From assembly GCF_030272615.1 (NCBI RefSeq), contig NC_081409.1, positions 23,766,406 through 23,830,405 on the forward strand: DNA of 64,000 nt. The letters run 5' to 3'. The position numbers and the translations under genes were made by a program. Source of the DNA: Cryptomeria japonica. Its lineage: Eukaryota; Streptophyta; Pinopsida; Cupressales; Cupressaceae. How positions within the stretch are numbered: the stretch's first letter is position 1; every line of letters starts with the position of its first letter. This document shows positions 24,349-37,421 of the stretch, piece by piece. A model generated the notes under the pieces. The model did not search any database, was not told the DNA's origin, and saw nothing but the letters and a program-made list of their open reading frames with translations.

Positions 24349-24947
24349 AAGATGAGCATAATCTCCCCCCCAAACTATATACAATAGCAATAATATTTAA
24401 CAACTATAAAAAAATTCCTCAAAACTCCCAACAAACAATCTTTCTAGAAGACACAGAGAATACAAACTTTTCTGGAAAAACGAAATTGCAAAAAAGGAGT
24501 AAATTAAACCAACTTGGAAAAATAAGAAGTGATGGCAATGCAAATTTGACGAAGAATCAAAATCCAAGCAAAATTCAACCAAGCCAAAACCCAAGAAATC
24601 AAATTCTCCAAAGTTGTTGAAAACTCCTGGAAGCCAACCCAACAAAATGCACGAGAAATCAAGTAAATAATATTGCATTAAAAAACTATGCAATAGAATA
24701 AGACAATCAAAATATTCCAAAAATACTATATTTCATACCAACCCTTTCTGAATTCGAGGTAAGAAATATAAAATAATATTATTTACTTACCCCACAACTT
24801 CCAACCAATAAAATAATAGGATAGGTAGAAAAAATATAATAGTAATTAACCCAATCAGTAACAAAGGGAATAATAATAATATAATAACCAATAACAATTA
24901 AATAATAAAGCAAGTCCCAATAAAATAAATCAAATCCAGTTATAAAT
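24349..24947. other. Unassigned AT-rich DNA between A and the LINE
   Basis: This stretch has no gene or recognised element. It is the right flank of A and the left flank of the LINE insertion site. The AT-rich style (taataata and aaataaat runs) continues at 51817, as expected if both are one original stretch. Confidence 0.5.
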
Positions 24948-24973
24948 AAATGCCACAAATAATTGTGAACCAT
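24948..24973 (+). repeat. Left target-site duplication of the LINE
   Basis: It matches 51790-51816 apart from about three substitutions and one extra base in the right copy. The LINE starts at 24974. Confidence 0.85.
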
Positions 24974-25058
24974 GGAGTAGAGAAGGGGGCTAGGGTTTTA
25001 GAGAATCTTTCGATCTGGAGTTGCAAGAGTTTCTAAACCAGAAGAAAGACAAAAGACA

Positions 25059-26177
25059 GTGCAAGCGGAAGAAATTCCTTTGCTAGATCTATCAGAAGAA
25101 ATAGAAGAAGACATCTCATTATGGCAAAAGTTGGCAGTAATAGGAAGATTTGTTGGTAGTCGGCTAGAGAGGGTCAAAATAAAACATTGGGTTTCAACAC
25201 ATTGGACTACTCAGTCTGAGATAAAATTCATCTCTAAAGGTTTTTTCATGGTTACTTTTGCAGAGGAGGAATCCAGAAATAGAATTTTATCCCAATAGAA
25301 TTGGTATTATGAGGGAATGCCTTTGTATTTGCAACCCTGACATACTAATTTCGACTCGATTCCATTAGCAGTCTATAACAAACTGATTTGGATCTGATTA
25401 TACAATCTCCCAATCGAGTATTGGAGAGACTCTTGTTTAGAAAGGATCGGTCGATCACTGGGAACACTTCTTTCTATTGATGAAAAAATTATGGAAGGAT
25501 ACTCATACTTATGTGCAAGATTGAAGTTAGCGGTAGTGAAAAAGATTCCTTCAAAGATTTGGTTATCATCCGCAGATTGTAAATGGCTACAAGAAGTAGA
25601 AGTTGAACTTATGTCCACAGAGTGCAATAGATGTGGAATGAATAACCATTCAATAGATCATTGTAGGATTTTTGTTAGAAGAGCCTTCAAGAAAGGTGGA
25701 GGCAACAAAAGATCCATTTGGAAAAAGAAAGGAGTAGAGGAGGTTTCTCAAGGAAATCATCTTATGATTCAAGCACCCTTTCTCGGTGAATCCTCCAAGA
25801 AAGACTCAGAAGTAAATGCTTCCAAAATACAGGGTTTCACCCCAGTCCAGGATCCTCTAAATTCAAATTCAAGGGAGACAGAGTATTGTCATGTGAGCAG
25901 CTTCAAATTAGTTGTTCATAAGGGCCTATTAGACACAGAGATAGAATATGGCTTTGGATCGGAAGAGGACTACACCCCTGATGACGAATGGGATAATGTA
26001 GATCCGCGTAGCATCAGCCAATCAACAAACACTCTTCTAGGTAAAGGCAAAGGTTCTAGGGGCAGAAAGAGTCATAAACAACTCAGAGAGGAAAGAGCCA
26101 AGGAAAAAGGAATCATTAGTGTTCTAGATTTCATGAAGAAGGCCAAGGGAGGTAAAACCTCCCTTGAACAGCAATGA
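25059..26177 (+). pseudogene. LINE ORF1 (DUF4283-like and CCHC zinc knuckle)
   Basis: The frame from the ATG at 25059 to TGA at 26175-26177 spans about 373 codons. It is interrupted by three in-frame stops between 25296 and 25400, all in one frame with no shift. Residues 20-130 resemble the plant DUF4283 domain: SLWQKLAVIGRFVGSR, then STHWTTQSEIKFISKGFFMV and a PLYLQP stretch. A CCHC knuckle CNRCGMNNHSIDHC lies near 25625-25666. The tail is Lys/Ser-rich and basic. ORF1 proteins of plant L1 bind the element RNA in the retrotransposition particle. The stop codon overlaps the ORF2 start in an ATGA, suggesting coupled translation. An upstream start in the same frame is possible. Confidence 0.82.
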
Positions 26178-26413
26178 AGTTATCCTCTTAGAATGTTAGG
26201 GGTCTATTGGCCCCTGACAAGAGGCGCTTGGTCAAACGTAAATTAGAAAACATTTCAAGTGATGTGATGCTTTTACAAGAGACCAAACTCAGTTTAGATA
26301 AAGCGCTAAGCTGCCTGCATAAATGTGGTAAATGGGAAGGTTTTTTTCAAGAAGCAAGGGGATCGACAGGTGGTCTAGGAATATTGTGGAATCCTCATTT
26401 AATTAGTGTATCT

Positions 26414-27783
26414 TGATGGTATGATGAAAGAATAAGTATCTGGTCAACTACTAAGAGGGGGGTGAATCAGTAGTTCAAAAAACTGATACAAACTTCACCA
26501 ATCTAAAAAATCAATCTCTCAAAGTAAACTTAGAACTAACAATGTAATATCTTTGTCAAGATAAAAACTCATAAGATAAACCGATTGATTGTTACAACAA
26601 ATTAACAGTAAACAACTTCTTCATTTCTCAATGCTTTCAGTTATCATGACTTATCAAAGTAGTTAAGCAGTTAAGTAAATCAACCATGAAAACATAACGA
26701 CAAAAATATTCACCACTTGACACAAATATTTTTTGACGTGGAAACCCAAATAGGTAAAAACCATGGTTAGATGAGACTCACAAGATAACTATCTGAACTC
26801 TTCTGAAGTTCACCCTATTAGGAACCTAGCCTATTAAAGCTTTACAAAAAGTCTTGTTAAGAACTGATCCTGTTAGGAATCACCCAGTTAAGGGATTGAC
26901 TACAATGCCTTGTTAGAAGCAATACCCTGTCAAGAGTAACCTCGGTAGAGGATTTGAAAATCCAAGCTAATGGATCACCTTGTTAGAGGATTTGAATAAC
27001 ACCAAGCTTGTTAGAGCTTACCCGGTTAGGGGATTTCAATTTTGTTGTAATTGTTAGAAAAAACCAAGAGTTTGTTGATCTGTATGAATATCACTACACT
27101 TGCTTGATCAAATCCATTTCATGCTCCTATCTGTCTTTACTCAAACTATAGATACATCATCCGATTTGGCAACCACACACTCAACTGATCTTTGCTAACT
27201 CTTTGCCAACTCATTAAACTAAACAACTTCATCAACCTTATAAACAAATCAATCAGGTCGGTAACACAACAAAAACCTAATTCTCATATAGATTACAAAC
27301 AAATCGTTTCAAGTATGACCATTGGATTACATAGCAATCTCTACAAATCAATCAATAAAACCTTAATCGCTCCTTGATCACCGCTTCATCGAACTTAGAA
27401 ACTCATCACATGCTTTTCATTAGATGCAATACATTTGCTCATTCCCTAGACAAAAACCGTTACAACAACTCGCCAAAATCTCTTGAAATTGTCTTCATAC
27501 AATAATCATACATGTCATAATCATTACCGCTCATCATTAGATCATAAACCAATATAACCAATTCACCAAACTTAATCGATTAAGGTTTATCAAAAAACAA
27601 CAAGTAGGGTTTACCGATTACATCAATAGATAAGGTTTACACTAGTTACTAGTTCACTCCACAAATTCTTCCTACTGGTTACAGTAACAATATTACAATA
27701 ATATCAACAATATCATTACTGGTTAATTGACATCAATGACAACATAACATATCATCAATGCAATCTTCATGCAAATGCCAACA
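26414..27783 (-). repeat. 3' LTR of element E
   Basis: It pairs with 45667-47037. Near the + strand start it carries the ctaagaggggggtgaatca box. A polypurine tract (- strand aaagggggagat) abuts it at 27784-27797. Confidence 0.9.
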
Positions 27784-28017
27784 ATCTCCCCCTTTGGAAT
27801 TGATGGCAATACAAATATCAATACCATTGATTGTTGTGTGATTGTGAATAGCAATCCTGGTTTACATTACCAAGTATTGACCATGCTCTCTATGTCTTCA
27901 GTTTGTCGTTGGTTCTCCTTTTCATAATCACATAATTCTTCTCCCTCTTTGACAGCAATGCCAAATTAAAAGTAAAACATGTAATGTCAAATTTCAATGT
28001 GCATCATCAACAATCTG

Positions 28018-29240
28018 CAGGGTTAGTGCAAGAAGATGAGTCCACTTTTTGGCCAAAAAGTGGAAGTGTTTTCCCTGATTTTCAGATTTTGTCTCATTTG
28101 AGCTTAAATTTTGAAACACTTAGAGATTGAATCTTGGAAAAAGTCGGTAATATAAAAGATAGCCCTCTGAGTGTACTTTCCAAATATATAATTTATTTTA
28201 ATACCCACATAATAAAAAATAACTTTTTAAATGGAGTTCTAAAAACTATGTTTTAAAAATGCCTATTTCAGGACCATACCATGCATGTGTACAACCCACA
28301 CTTTTTGACACAATTAAAATTATTTTCTCAAACCGTTTTGAGAAATGGTTTGTAACACACTGAATATTGATGAGCATATTTTTCTGTATTTTTTTTTCTA
28401 ATATTTTTTTTTAATTAATTTTTTAATGGCCGTAATTATCATTTTAAAAATTTGACGTGTACGACCCACATAATTTGATGTAAACTTAACATTTTTTGAT
28501 TTTTTTTTTTTTTAAATACAAAAGAATGTTGTGCAGATTGATGACATATAATTTTTTTTCCAAAATTCTTTAAAATAAAAAAAGTTATTAAATTAACAAA
28601 ATTAGTTAATATTTCAAATTTATGGACCCGATTTAGTATAAATTAAATGAAAAATAGTTAAAATAATCAATTTTTTAATAAATTTACATATTTAGAATCT
28701 AGACAGTATAATCTGAAATGGGTTTTAATTTCGTATAAAAAAATTTTGATTAGAGGCACGTAAACTATTTCTGAAGTTCATATTTGTGCTTTCATTCATG
28801 GAGATTTGAATTTGCAGGTCCATGTCTCAGGTGTGGCCATCCCAGGCCTATCCTAGGCCTGATCCCAAGCCAAGTGGTGGGTTGTGGAATCAACTTCCAC
28901 AAAACGGGCCCCCGTTTTCAAACAAGGGCGGCTTGTGGAAAAAAAAGGAAAAATGCCATTTAGAAACGGGGCCCGGTTTTAAACAAAACGGGGGCCCGTT
29001 TTTAGAAACGGGCCCCCGTTTCTAAAAAATGGGCCCCCGTTTTGTTTAAAAGCGGGCCCCCATTTTAGAACAAAACGGGTGCCCATTTTTTTTGCTTCGG
29101 ACCCCCGTTACCTTTCGGCTTGGGAGCCCGAAGCACAAACGGGCCCTCATTTTTTGAAAACGGGCACCCGTTTATAAGAGCACATTTTCCAACGCGTGGA
29201 CTTCTACGAATTTGTGACTCATTACCTTGCACTTGCCCTG
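28018..29240. mobile_element. Candidate non-autonomous DNA transposon with imperfect inverted ends
   Basis: The left end cagggttagtgcaagaagatg matches the reverse complement of the right end, cagggcaagtgcaaggtaatg, at most positions over about 26 bp. The ends are CAGGG...CCCTG. Flanks caatctg (28011-28017) and caacttg (29241-29247) agree at 5 of 7 bases and may be a decayed TSD. The 1.2 kb interior has no coding domain. Its left two thirds are very AT-rich and its right third holds a GGGCCC-type palindromic array. It sits between E's RNase H and polypurine tract, where F has no counterpart. The end sequence recalls hAT-type termini but the family is not assigned. Confidence 0.55.
28890..29180. 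repeat. GC-rich quasi-palindromic GGGCCCCCGTTT array
   Basis: About nine copies of variants of aaacgggcccccgttt occur in both orientations within 290 bp, in an otherwise AT-rich element. The motif is self-complementary (gggccc core with aaacg/cgttt arms), so the single strand could form several hairpins. Confidence 0.8.
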
Positions 29241-29429
29241 CAACTTGATGCTCCCCCTATGGAATACATCCACTTCTACACCAATCCTTCTATAAAATTC
29301 TGCAAGTAGCTCCAAGACTGATGTAATCTACATCATACTTAACTGACTTCATGAAGAGGGACAGCCCCTAGATGACTTCTAAGATACTCAAAAGTAGTCT
29401 TAGGTAGAGGTTTAGTAAAAATATCCGCA

Positions 29430-29840
29430 AGCTACTCCTTGGTAGAAACATGCTCCAAGATCACATCTTTACTCTGTACTTTTTCCCTCAAGAAATGATA
29501 CTTTAATTCAATATGCTTGGTTCGTGCGTGCAAAACAGGGTTCTTGGAAATATTTATGGCACTTGTATTATCACATAAAATATTTATAGGTTCTGAAATC
29601 TTCATCTTAAAATCTTCCAAAATGTGCCTCATCCATATAGCATGTGTTCAATTCATGTAAGCTGCAACATACTCATCTTCAGCAGTAGATTGTGAAGTAC
29701 AACTCTTCTTCTTACTACTCCATGAAATGAGTCGTCCTCCAAGAAAAAATGCTCCACCAGTTGTGCTTTTCCGGTCATCAACATTTCCTGCCCAATCTGC
29801 ATCTATGTATACCTTCAAGTCAAAATTTCCTCCATATGGA
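29430..29840 (-). pseudogene. Element E RNase H domain
   Basis: The - strand shows SWSSKKKSCTSQSTAE and CDNTSAINISKNPVLHARTKHIEL-type blocks, with VSTKE near the end. These are the standard copia RNase H signatures. It is a fossil. Confidence 0.8.
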
Positions 29841-29842
29841 TA

Positions 29843-30980
29843 TCATAACCCATAATCAATAGTACCTTTCAGATATCTAAAAATTCTTTTGGTTGCTATC
29901 AGATGTGTTTCCATAGGATTCTTCTGGAATCTAGCAACTAGGCCAACTACATGAGCTATGTCTGGTGTGCTGTGAACAACATAGTGCAATTTTCCAATCA
30001 TTGACCTGTATTCCTTCTCATCAACAGATTTGGACTTATCTTCCTTAGACAACTTACAACCTGTAACCATAGGTGTCCCAACTGGTTTACAGTCACTCAT
30101 GCCAAATGTCATCAAGACCTCTTTCCCATACTTAGACTGTGTGATGAAAATACCATTCTTCATTTGTTGTATTTGCAAGCCTATGAAATTTTTTATTTCT
30201 CCCACTAAAGACATTTCAAACACATTTTTCATTTCATCTACAAAACTGTTGCTCATGTCATCATTACCTTCAAATATGATATCATCAACAAATACTTCGT
30301 TGAGTAGTATTTTATCTCCTTTAGATTTGAGATATATGTTATTGTCATCACTGGTTCTTAGAAAGCCTATCTTCATCAGATGTGTATGAAGCCTTTCATA
30401 CCATGCTCTTGGTGCCTGCTTTAATCCATATAGAGCTTTATGCAATCTGCATACCATGTCTTTCTTATCAGTCAGAGCATAACCATCTGGCTGCTCAATG
30501 TATACTTCTTCTAGTATCCCATTCAAAAAATGTTGACTTAACATCCATCTGGTATACCTTGAATTTCTTGTGTGCTGCAAATGCAAGTAAAGTTCTGACA
30601 CCTTCCAATCTTGCCACTAGTGCAAAAGTCTCACCATAGTCTTCTCCTTGATCTTGTGCATAACCTTTACAAACCAAACTAGCTTTGTTGTGAACTACAA
30701 CACCATCTTCATTCAACTTGTTCCCGAATACCCACTTAGTACCTATCACATTTTTATTTACTAGTCGGGGTACTAGGGTCCATGTGTTGTTCTTCTTATT
30801 TTGATCTAATTCCTCCTCCATAGATTTAACCCAATGATCATCACCAAATGCTTCCTTAGCGGTTCTTGGTTCAATAGTGGAGATCATGCAAGAATTCTCT
30901 CTGATTCTTCTTCTCAATAGTACTCCAACATCCTTATCCCTCATAATTTGTTCAGGATTGTGATTCAGTCTCACATATCT
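29843..30980 (-). pseudogene. Element E reverse transcriptase domain
   Basis: The RT opens with EAFGDDHWVKSMEEELDQ and continues with [27 protein letters not shown] and LYGLKQAPRAWYERLH. The catalytic FVDDIIF box is at about 30281-30292. This is the Ty1/copia RT order. The domain is largely readable but broken. Confidence 0.87.
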
Positions 30981-31109
30981 TGGAATAACATGATCATTAT
31001 CTTCAGGTTCAGCTTCTTCATTAGCATCATCTTCTTCTGAATTTATCTATTCCCGTTGAACTGGTACATCCATATTTGCTTTGTCGGTTTCAAATTTCAT
31101 AGTTTTTGG

Positions 31110-32644
31110 TGATAGTTTTGATACTTAATATAAGTACAAATCCAATAGCCAACAAGATGAGAGGGGCGGGGGTGAATCATACAAACTTAATCATCCATAA
31201 AAACATCAGATTCAACCTCGCTAACATATATATCAGTAATATAACCAAAACTATTAAACATGCAAACTCAAAAGCATATGAACAATATAAACCTCATAAC
31301 ACCAGATTTAACGTGGAAACCCAAATAGGGAAAAACCATTGTGGGATTTTGGACCCACTAAAAAATATACTCTTCTAGAGTATGCTCGATTAAAAGCAAA
31401 TCCTGTTAAAGATTACAAACACATTGCTAGATGTGACCCGGTTAAGGGATTTCCCTCAGATCTGTTAGGATCTTCACTTTGGTAGAAGTGACCTTGCTAA
31501 AGGATTTCAAACATTCAATCAAAATGTAACCTTGCTAGAGGGTTTACATATAAGACTGTTAAGTCCACTCGGTTAAGAGATTTTCTGTCACTTTCACAAA
31601 ATAACAGTAATAAAAATCTATCTGCAACTTCACATCTAAGATGCTAAAGCAGATTCTTATTTGTTCAATACAATCTAGACATAGAACTAATCTTGTCTAT
31701 CTGCTGGCCTTCTATACTCTGTTATTCTAACAGGGCTTCAAGCTTTTGTGCTCGGTAATCACTGTGTAGCATCCCTATGCATACACTTGCTCGCATACAT
31801 TGTTTATCAATAGTTTCCTATTTATAAACAATTAGGTAATTGCTTAATCTCCTTGATCACATTTCCCATGATCAATGATAGCCATCAGATCTTCAATCTT
31901 GTCCAGGTTCAATGCATCTTTCGATCTGAAAGCATTTTACCCTACCTTGGAACTTGCATAATAGTCTTGGAACTTGTGCCAAGGTATTGCGATTCAATTT
32001 GAGCTGTAGATCTTCATGCCGACTTTCCATTGCCTTAGATTTGTTAACAAACTTCTTCCACGGCTTACCAATCATTTAATCTGCTCCAGCTCATCAGCTT
32101 CTTTCATTAAATACCGCATGTAAACATTTAATGCATTCTGTTATAGCTTGGTTAACTCGGTAACAACTCGATGAATACTAAACTCCACTCGGTAGACATT
32201 CCGCCTTCATTAACCGATATTGATAACCTTAGGGTTTATCGACTAGGTTCCTTAGGGTTTACCGACTAGGTTCTTTGCTTGATAACATAGTATAGTATTA
32301 ACCTTTACAATTTACAACATATGTATGATGTTAAAACAATCTAAAACATCATGATCTCATCATTTTCTGACTCGGTAGTAGTTGCCCATTAAATACCTTA
32401 TTCATCATATTCTTTCCTGTGTCTTTTACCGACATCTTTATAATCTTCATATCATACTTCTCAAGATATGGCAACATCATACTAAATTAGAAAATCAATT
32501 TCTTGATATCAATGACAAAACAATAATATCAAGACAGTAAAACATCTTTAATCAGTTATATCCATAATCATCAACAACCTTCTCAATATCCTTAAGAAAT
32601 GCCAACAATCTTTCATTGTCTGTTACAATGCAATATTGCCAACA
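31110..32644 (-). repeat. 3' LTR of element F
   Basis: It pairs with 37346-37421 plus 41964-43235. A polypurine tract (- strand gccaaagggggagat) abuts it at 32645-32658. Confidence 0.9.
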
Positions 32645-33101
32645 ATCTCCCCCTTTGGCATTGATGGAAAAACCAAATGATTTGACCTTAATAGATTCAG
32701 ATTGTTGTGATTCTAAAATGCTGAAATGCTCTCCCCCATACATTAGACTTCTCCTCATTTCTTCAGTCTACTTCCCAATCTGTAGTCTGCTCAGTTTTCT
32801 CTTAGTCTTCTCCCCTGATAGATCTTCTCTCAGTCTTCTCTCCTTTATAGGTCTTCTCCCCCTTTGACAACAATGCCAAAAAGAACTTAAAACATAATTT
32901 CTTTCTGTAAGAAGTGATTTCCTACTGTTGTGTATCAACTAAGTCTCGGTCAGAGCATTTGTCTTCAATTCCTGCTCCTTGTAATATTTCCTGTATTAAT
33001 TCTAGTACACTTTTAGAAAACATGCTAAAGTGTATAACTCAACATCACCTCCCAAAAGATATTCATTAGAGTCATCGGATTGATGCTTTCACCAAACTCG
33101 A

Positions 33102-33764
33102 TCAGTGAGTAGAAGATAGGGGTAGGACCCCTAACTTGCTTCTATGATATTCAAAAGTGTCCTTTGGTAGTGGCTTGGTGAAGATATCTGCTATTTGCTC
33201 CTTTGTGCTAACATATTCCAATACCACTTTCTTCTCTTGAGCTTCTTCTCTAAGATAATGATATTTGATAGATATGTGCTTTGTCTTAGAGTGCATAACA
33301 GGATTCTTTGAAATATTAATGGCACTAGTATTGTCACAGAATATAGTTACTAGCTCGGTAACTTTCTCATTTATACCTTCCAACAATTGTTCGATCCATG
33401 CAATGTTGGTACAATTCAATGTTGCAGCAACGTATTCAGCTTCTGCTGTTGACTGTGAAACACATCCTTGTTTCTTGCTAAGCCAACTCACTAGTCTTTC
33501 TCCTAAAAAGAAAACTCCTCCGCTTGTGTTTTTTTTGTCATCAATGTTGCCTGCCCAATCAACATCAGTATAAACTTTTGAATCAAAATCATTTCCTTTC
33601 TGATATACTAAGCCATAATCCTCTGTGCCTTTCAAGTATCTAAAAATTCTTTTGATTGTTGGCATGTGTGTTTCCTTAGGATCTGCAAAGAATCTTGTAA
33701 CTATACCTACTGCATGCACTATGTCTGGTCTGTTGTGAACAACATATTGTAGTTTTCCAATCAT
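33102..33764 (-). pseudogene. Element F RNase H domain
   Basis: The domain carries VYTDVDWAGNIDDKKNTSGG, SQSTAEAEYVAA, CDNTSAINISKNPVMHSKTK and the terminal EQIADIFTKPLPKDTF. It is readable end to end. Confidence 0.9.
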
Positions 33765-33929
33765 GGATCAATAGAGTGTCTCATCAATAGATGTAGATTC
33801 ATCATTCTTAGATAATTTACAGTTGGTAGTCATAGGAGTACTTACTGGTTTTGAATCATCCATTCCAAATTTCTTCAAGATTTCCTTTATGTACTTGGAT
33901 TGGGTAATGAAAATCTCATTTTTCATTTG

Positions 33930-34640
33930 CAGTATCTATAAACCTATAAAATACTTTATCTCACTGATTAATGACATCTCAAATTCTTTGCTCATTTCAT
34001 TTCCAAAGTTCTTGCATAAAGAGTCATTTCCACAAAATATAATATCATCAACAAATATGGCTGAGATCAGTATTCCATTTTCATCATTCTTCATGTACAT
34101 GTTGTTGTTCTCACTTGTCCTTATAAAACCAATCTTAATCAAATAAGAGTGCAATCTTTCATACCATTCTCTTGGTGCTTGTTTCAAAACATATAAGGCT
34201 TTGTTCTATTTACATACCTGATCTTTATTATTGTCTTCAACAAATCCTTCAGGTTGTTCAATGAAAACTTCTTCTAATATTCCATTCAGAAATGCAGATT
34301 TGACATCCATTTGATATACCTTGAAGTTCTTGAAAGCAGCATTGGCCAACAATGTTCTTACTCCTTCAAGTCTAGCAACAGGTGCAAAGGTTTCACCATA
34401 ATCAATTCCTTCTTCTTGAGCATAACCTTTGCAAACTAATCTTTCTTTGTTTCGAATGACTTCTCCTTTTTCACTTAGTTTGTTTCTAAAAATCCACTTT
34501 GTACTGATTACATTTTTGTCCTTCGGTCTTGGGATTAGTGTCCATGTGTCATTCTTCTTAATTTGATCAATCTCTCTTGTCATAGCATTTACCCAATCTT
34601 CACTATTAAATGCCTCTTTCACTATTCTCGGTTCAAATTC
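33930..34640 (-). pseudogene. Element F reverse transcriptase domain
   Basis: The RT begins near [20 protein letters not shown] and continues with [32 protein letters not shown] and an APREWYERLHSYL block. The catalytic VDD is at 34044-34052 (FVDDIIF). It is a fossil with few breaks. Confidence 0.9.
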
Positions 34641-34859
34641 AGATATCAAACATGTGTTCTGTCTCAGTTTATTCCTTGTCATCACTGAATCATCCTTATC
34701 TCCTATAATCTGACTTGGTGCATGATGTCCTCTGACATACTTGGCTAATTCAGGCTCGGTAGGCTCTGTATGATCTTCTTCATCACTCGGTAACTGGATA
34801 TTATCTTCATTTTCTTCAACAGTCTTCTCGGTAGGACTTCTCGGTTGAACATAGACAAA

Positions 34860-35800
34860 TTCATCATAGTCTTCTGGTTCCTTGGAATTTCCTTCATCAT
34901 TTCTTTCTGCAAAGTCATCAATTTTCACATTTGCACTTTCTACTATTTTGTTAGATGATTTGATCAGACATTTAAATGTTTTTCTTTTGGAAGAATAACC
35001 TAGAAATGTTCCTTCTTCACTTTTCTGATCAAACTTGTCATTTCTATCATCTTTATGAACATAGCATCTACTTCCAAAGATTTTAAAATAACTAACATTA
35101 GGTTTCTTATCATACCAGATTTCATATGGTGTCTTCAAAGTACCTTTCTTCAATTGAACTCAGTTCAAGGTGTAAACAGTTGTGCTTATTGCTTCTCTCC
35201 AAAATGTTTGTGGCATCTTATTTTCAATCATCAGTGTTCTAGCACAATCCACAATAGATCTGTTTCTTCTTTCAGCTATTCCATTCTGTTGTGGAGTTCT
35301 CGGTGCAGAGACTTGTCTTTTAATACCATGATCATTGCAGAATAATTTGAATTCATCAAATGTCAACTCTCCTCCTCTATCCGATCTAAGACATTTCAGT
35401 TGTCTTCCTGTTTCATTTTCAACTTTTTCCTTGTACCATTTAAACTTTTGAAAAGCTTCTGATTTTTCCTTTAAAAACATTACTGACATCATCTTTGAAT
35501 AGTCATCCACAAATAATATGAAATACTTATCACCATAATAACTTTGAACTTTCATAGGACCACAAAGATCAATGTGCACTAGATCTAAAATTCCCTTAGA
35601 AGTGTAAGACTTACTTGTAAAGCTTGATCTTGTCATCTTACCCATCTGGCATCCTCGGCACATAGCATTCTCAGGTTTTTCAAGACTCGGTAGACCTCTT
35701 ACTCTATGCTTCTTACTTATTTTGATCAGGTTATCAAAATTTACATGACAAAACCTTTTATGCCATAACCAGGTATCATCAATCTTTGCATGCAAACACT
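34860..35800 (-). pseudogene. Element F integrase with GAG-pre-integrase domain
   Basis: The pre-integrase block TWLWHKRFCHVNFDNL and CRGCQMGKM lead into the core. The core has DLCGPMKVQSYYGDKYFILF, then FVDDYSKMMSVMFLK, LRSDRGGELTFDEF and APRTPQQNGIAERRNRS, giving the D, D and E catalytic pattern of retroviral-type integrases. A C-terminal [10 protein letters not shown] and EEGTFLGYS stretch follows. Confidence 0.92.
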
Positions 35801-36099
35801 TATTCCGAGTTGAGTCAAGGTGAAATGTATTACCTTTTGTTTGTGTCCCGGTAGCAGCTAACTTTCCATTCTTGTCATGAACTTTGACAATTCCTTTTTG
35901 AAATTCTATTCAGTAACCTGTGTTGTTAGCTGTGCTACACTCAACAAATTGTATTTCAAACCTTCAACCCAATAAACATCATTGCATCTTGAATTATCAA
36001 GAAGTGTTATAGATCCTTTACCTCTTACCGGATATGGTGCATCATTACCAAATCTAACATAGCCTCCATCATAATCTTCTAACATAACAAACTTGTATT

Positions 36100-36140
36100 A
36101 TCTCCTGTCATATGATGTGAGCATCCACTATCTATAATCC
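36100..36140 (-). pseudogene. Element F protease active-site region
   Basis: The - strand reads SWIIDSGCSHHMTGD, the copia retropepsin active-site block. It lies between the zinc knuckle (36391-36432) and the pre-integrase domain. Confidence 0.85.
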
Positions 36141-36354
36141 AAGAATCATTAGTATTTATGTGAGATATTAGGGCTTTTTCTTCATACCTTTATTCATCTG
36201 AGCCATCCTTGATAGCCACATAAACTACTTCCTCTGTATCAATCTCATTTGATTTATCATTGTTAGATTCCTCATCAGCTATTAAGCATGTCTTTCTATC
36301 TCTTCTTCTGAAGTCTCGGTGTCCTCTGTAATGGTTATCTTTCTGTCTGTTATC

Positions 36355-37281
36355 TCAGTAATCTCTCTTTTCAGTAAAATCTTTGTCAAGACAGTTAGAA
36401 GCCATATGTCCTATCTTATCACAATTGAAACATTTCAAAGGTAGTTTTCCTTTATACTTACCTTTGCCTCTCGGTAACATTTTGGCTAATAGTGCTTCAA
36501 ACTCTTCTTGCTTTCTGATTTCTTCATATAGTTTGTGTAGTTCTTCCATGTTCTTCTAAAATCTTTCACTTGCTCCACTGTGATCTCCTTCAGAGTACTT
36601 ATACTTTCTTTCATTGTAATCATTAGATTCATCAAGATGAAAAGAACTAAATGCAGATTCAACTTTATTTACCAAAGATCCACTGTTATCAAAATTACTT
36701 AACTCAAATGCATGTAGCTTACCAATAGTAGCATCCAAAGAAACTGGCATATTAGGTATAGACCTCAATTCATTGATTGCAGAGACTCGGATTGCATAAG
36801 CTGGTAGAAGGGTTCTTAACAACTTACTTGTTATATCCTTTTCTTCAATAGTTCCACCTGCTCCTTTGATTTGATTGACAATCTCCTTTAGTCTTGTACT
36901 ATACCGAGTTATGTTCTCACCTTCATTCATCCTCATAGATTCAAGTTGTCCTCTCAGACTGTCTACTTTTTCTCTTTGAACATGTTCATCTCCTCCATAT
37001 ACTAATATGAGCTTATCCCACATTGCCTTTGCATCATTGCAGCCTTCTAGATCATTAAACTCTGAATCGATCAATGCAGATGTTATTTCAATCATTGCTT
37101 GAATATGTTCTTGCTTTGCCTTTATCTCTTCCATAGTCAATGGATAGGTGCTCAGTGTAACAAAATCATTCTCCAAATAGTATACATCATATTCTCCAAC
37201 TCTTAATAGATGCAGCTTCATCCTTTTCTGCCATGTAGAGAAACTTGACTTGTTCAGCTTCGGTGCATCCCTCTTATACAT
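36355..37281 (-). pseudogene. Element F gag (capsid plus zinc knuckle)
   Basis: The capsid-type region starts at the ATG at 37281. It runs through TWQKRMKLHLLRVGEY, KAMWDKLILVYGGDEHVQ, and GENITRYSTRLKEIVNQIKG, a UBN2-like copia gag. The CCHC knuckle CFNCDKIGHMASNC is at 36391-36432. E's gag is a clear homologue (same order, GDEHV and MAEGENIQQ-like steps). Confidence 0.88.
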
Positions 37282-37325
37282 CTTTGGATCTTTAACTCAA
37301 GTGCCTTTAAACTTTCCTTCCTGAG

Positions 37326-37345
37326 TCCAAAGCTCTAATACCAAT
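37326..37345 (-). other. Primer-binding site of element F
   Basis: The - strand reads attggtattagagctttgg directly inside the LTR, similar to the initiator-Met-tRNA site. Confidence 0.8.
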
Positions 37346-37421
37346 TGATAGTTCCGATACTTAATATAAGTATAGATCCAATAACCAACAAGATGAGAGG
37401 GGGGGGGTGAATCATACAAAC

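Noticed and set aside
28890-29180. Possible G-quadruplex or CpG-island promoter
   Set aside because: G-runs are broken by complementary C-runs, so hairpins are more likely. No gene starts nearby.
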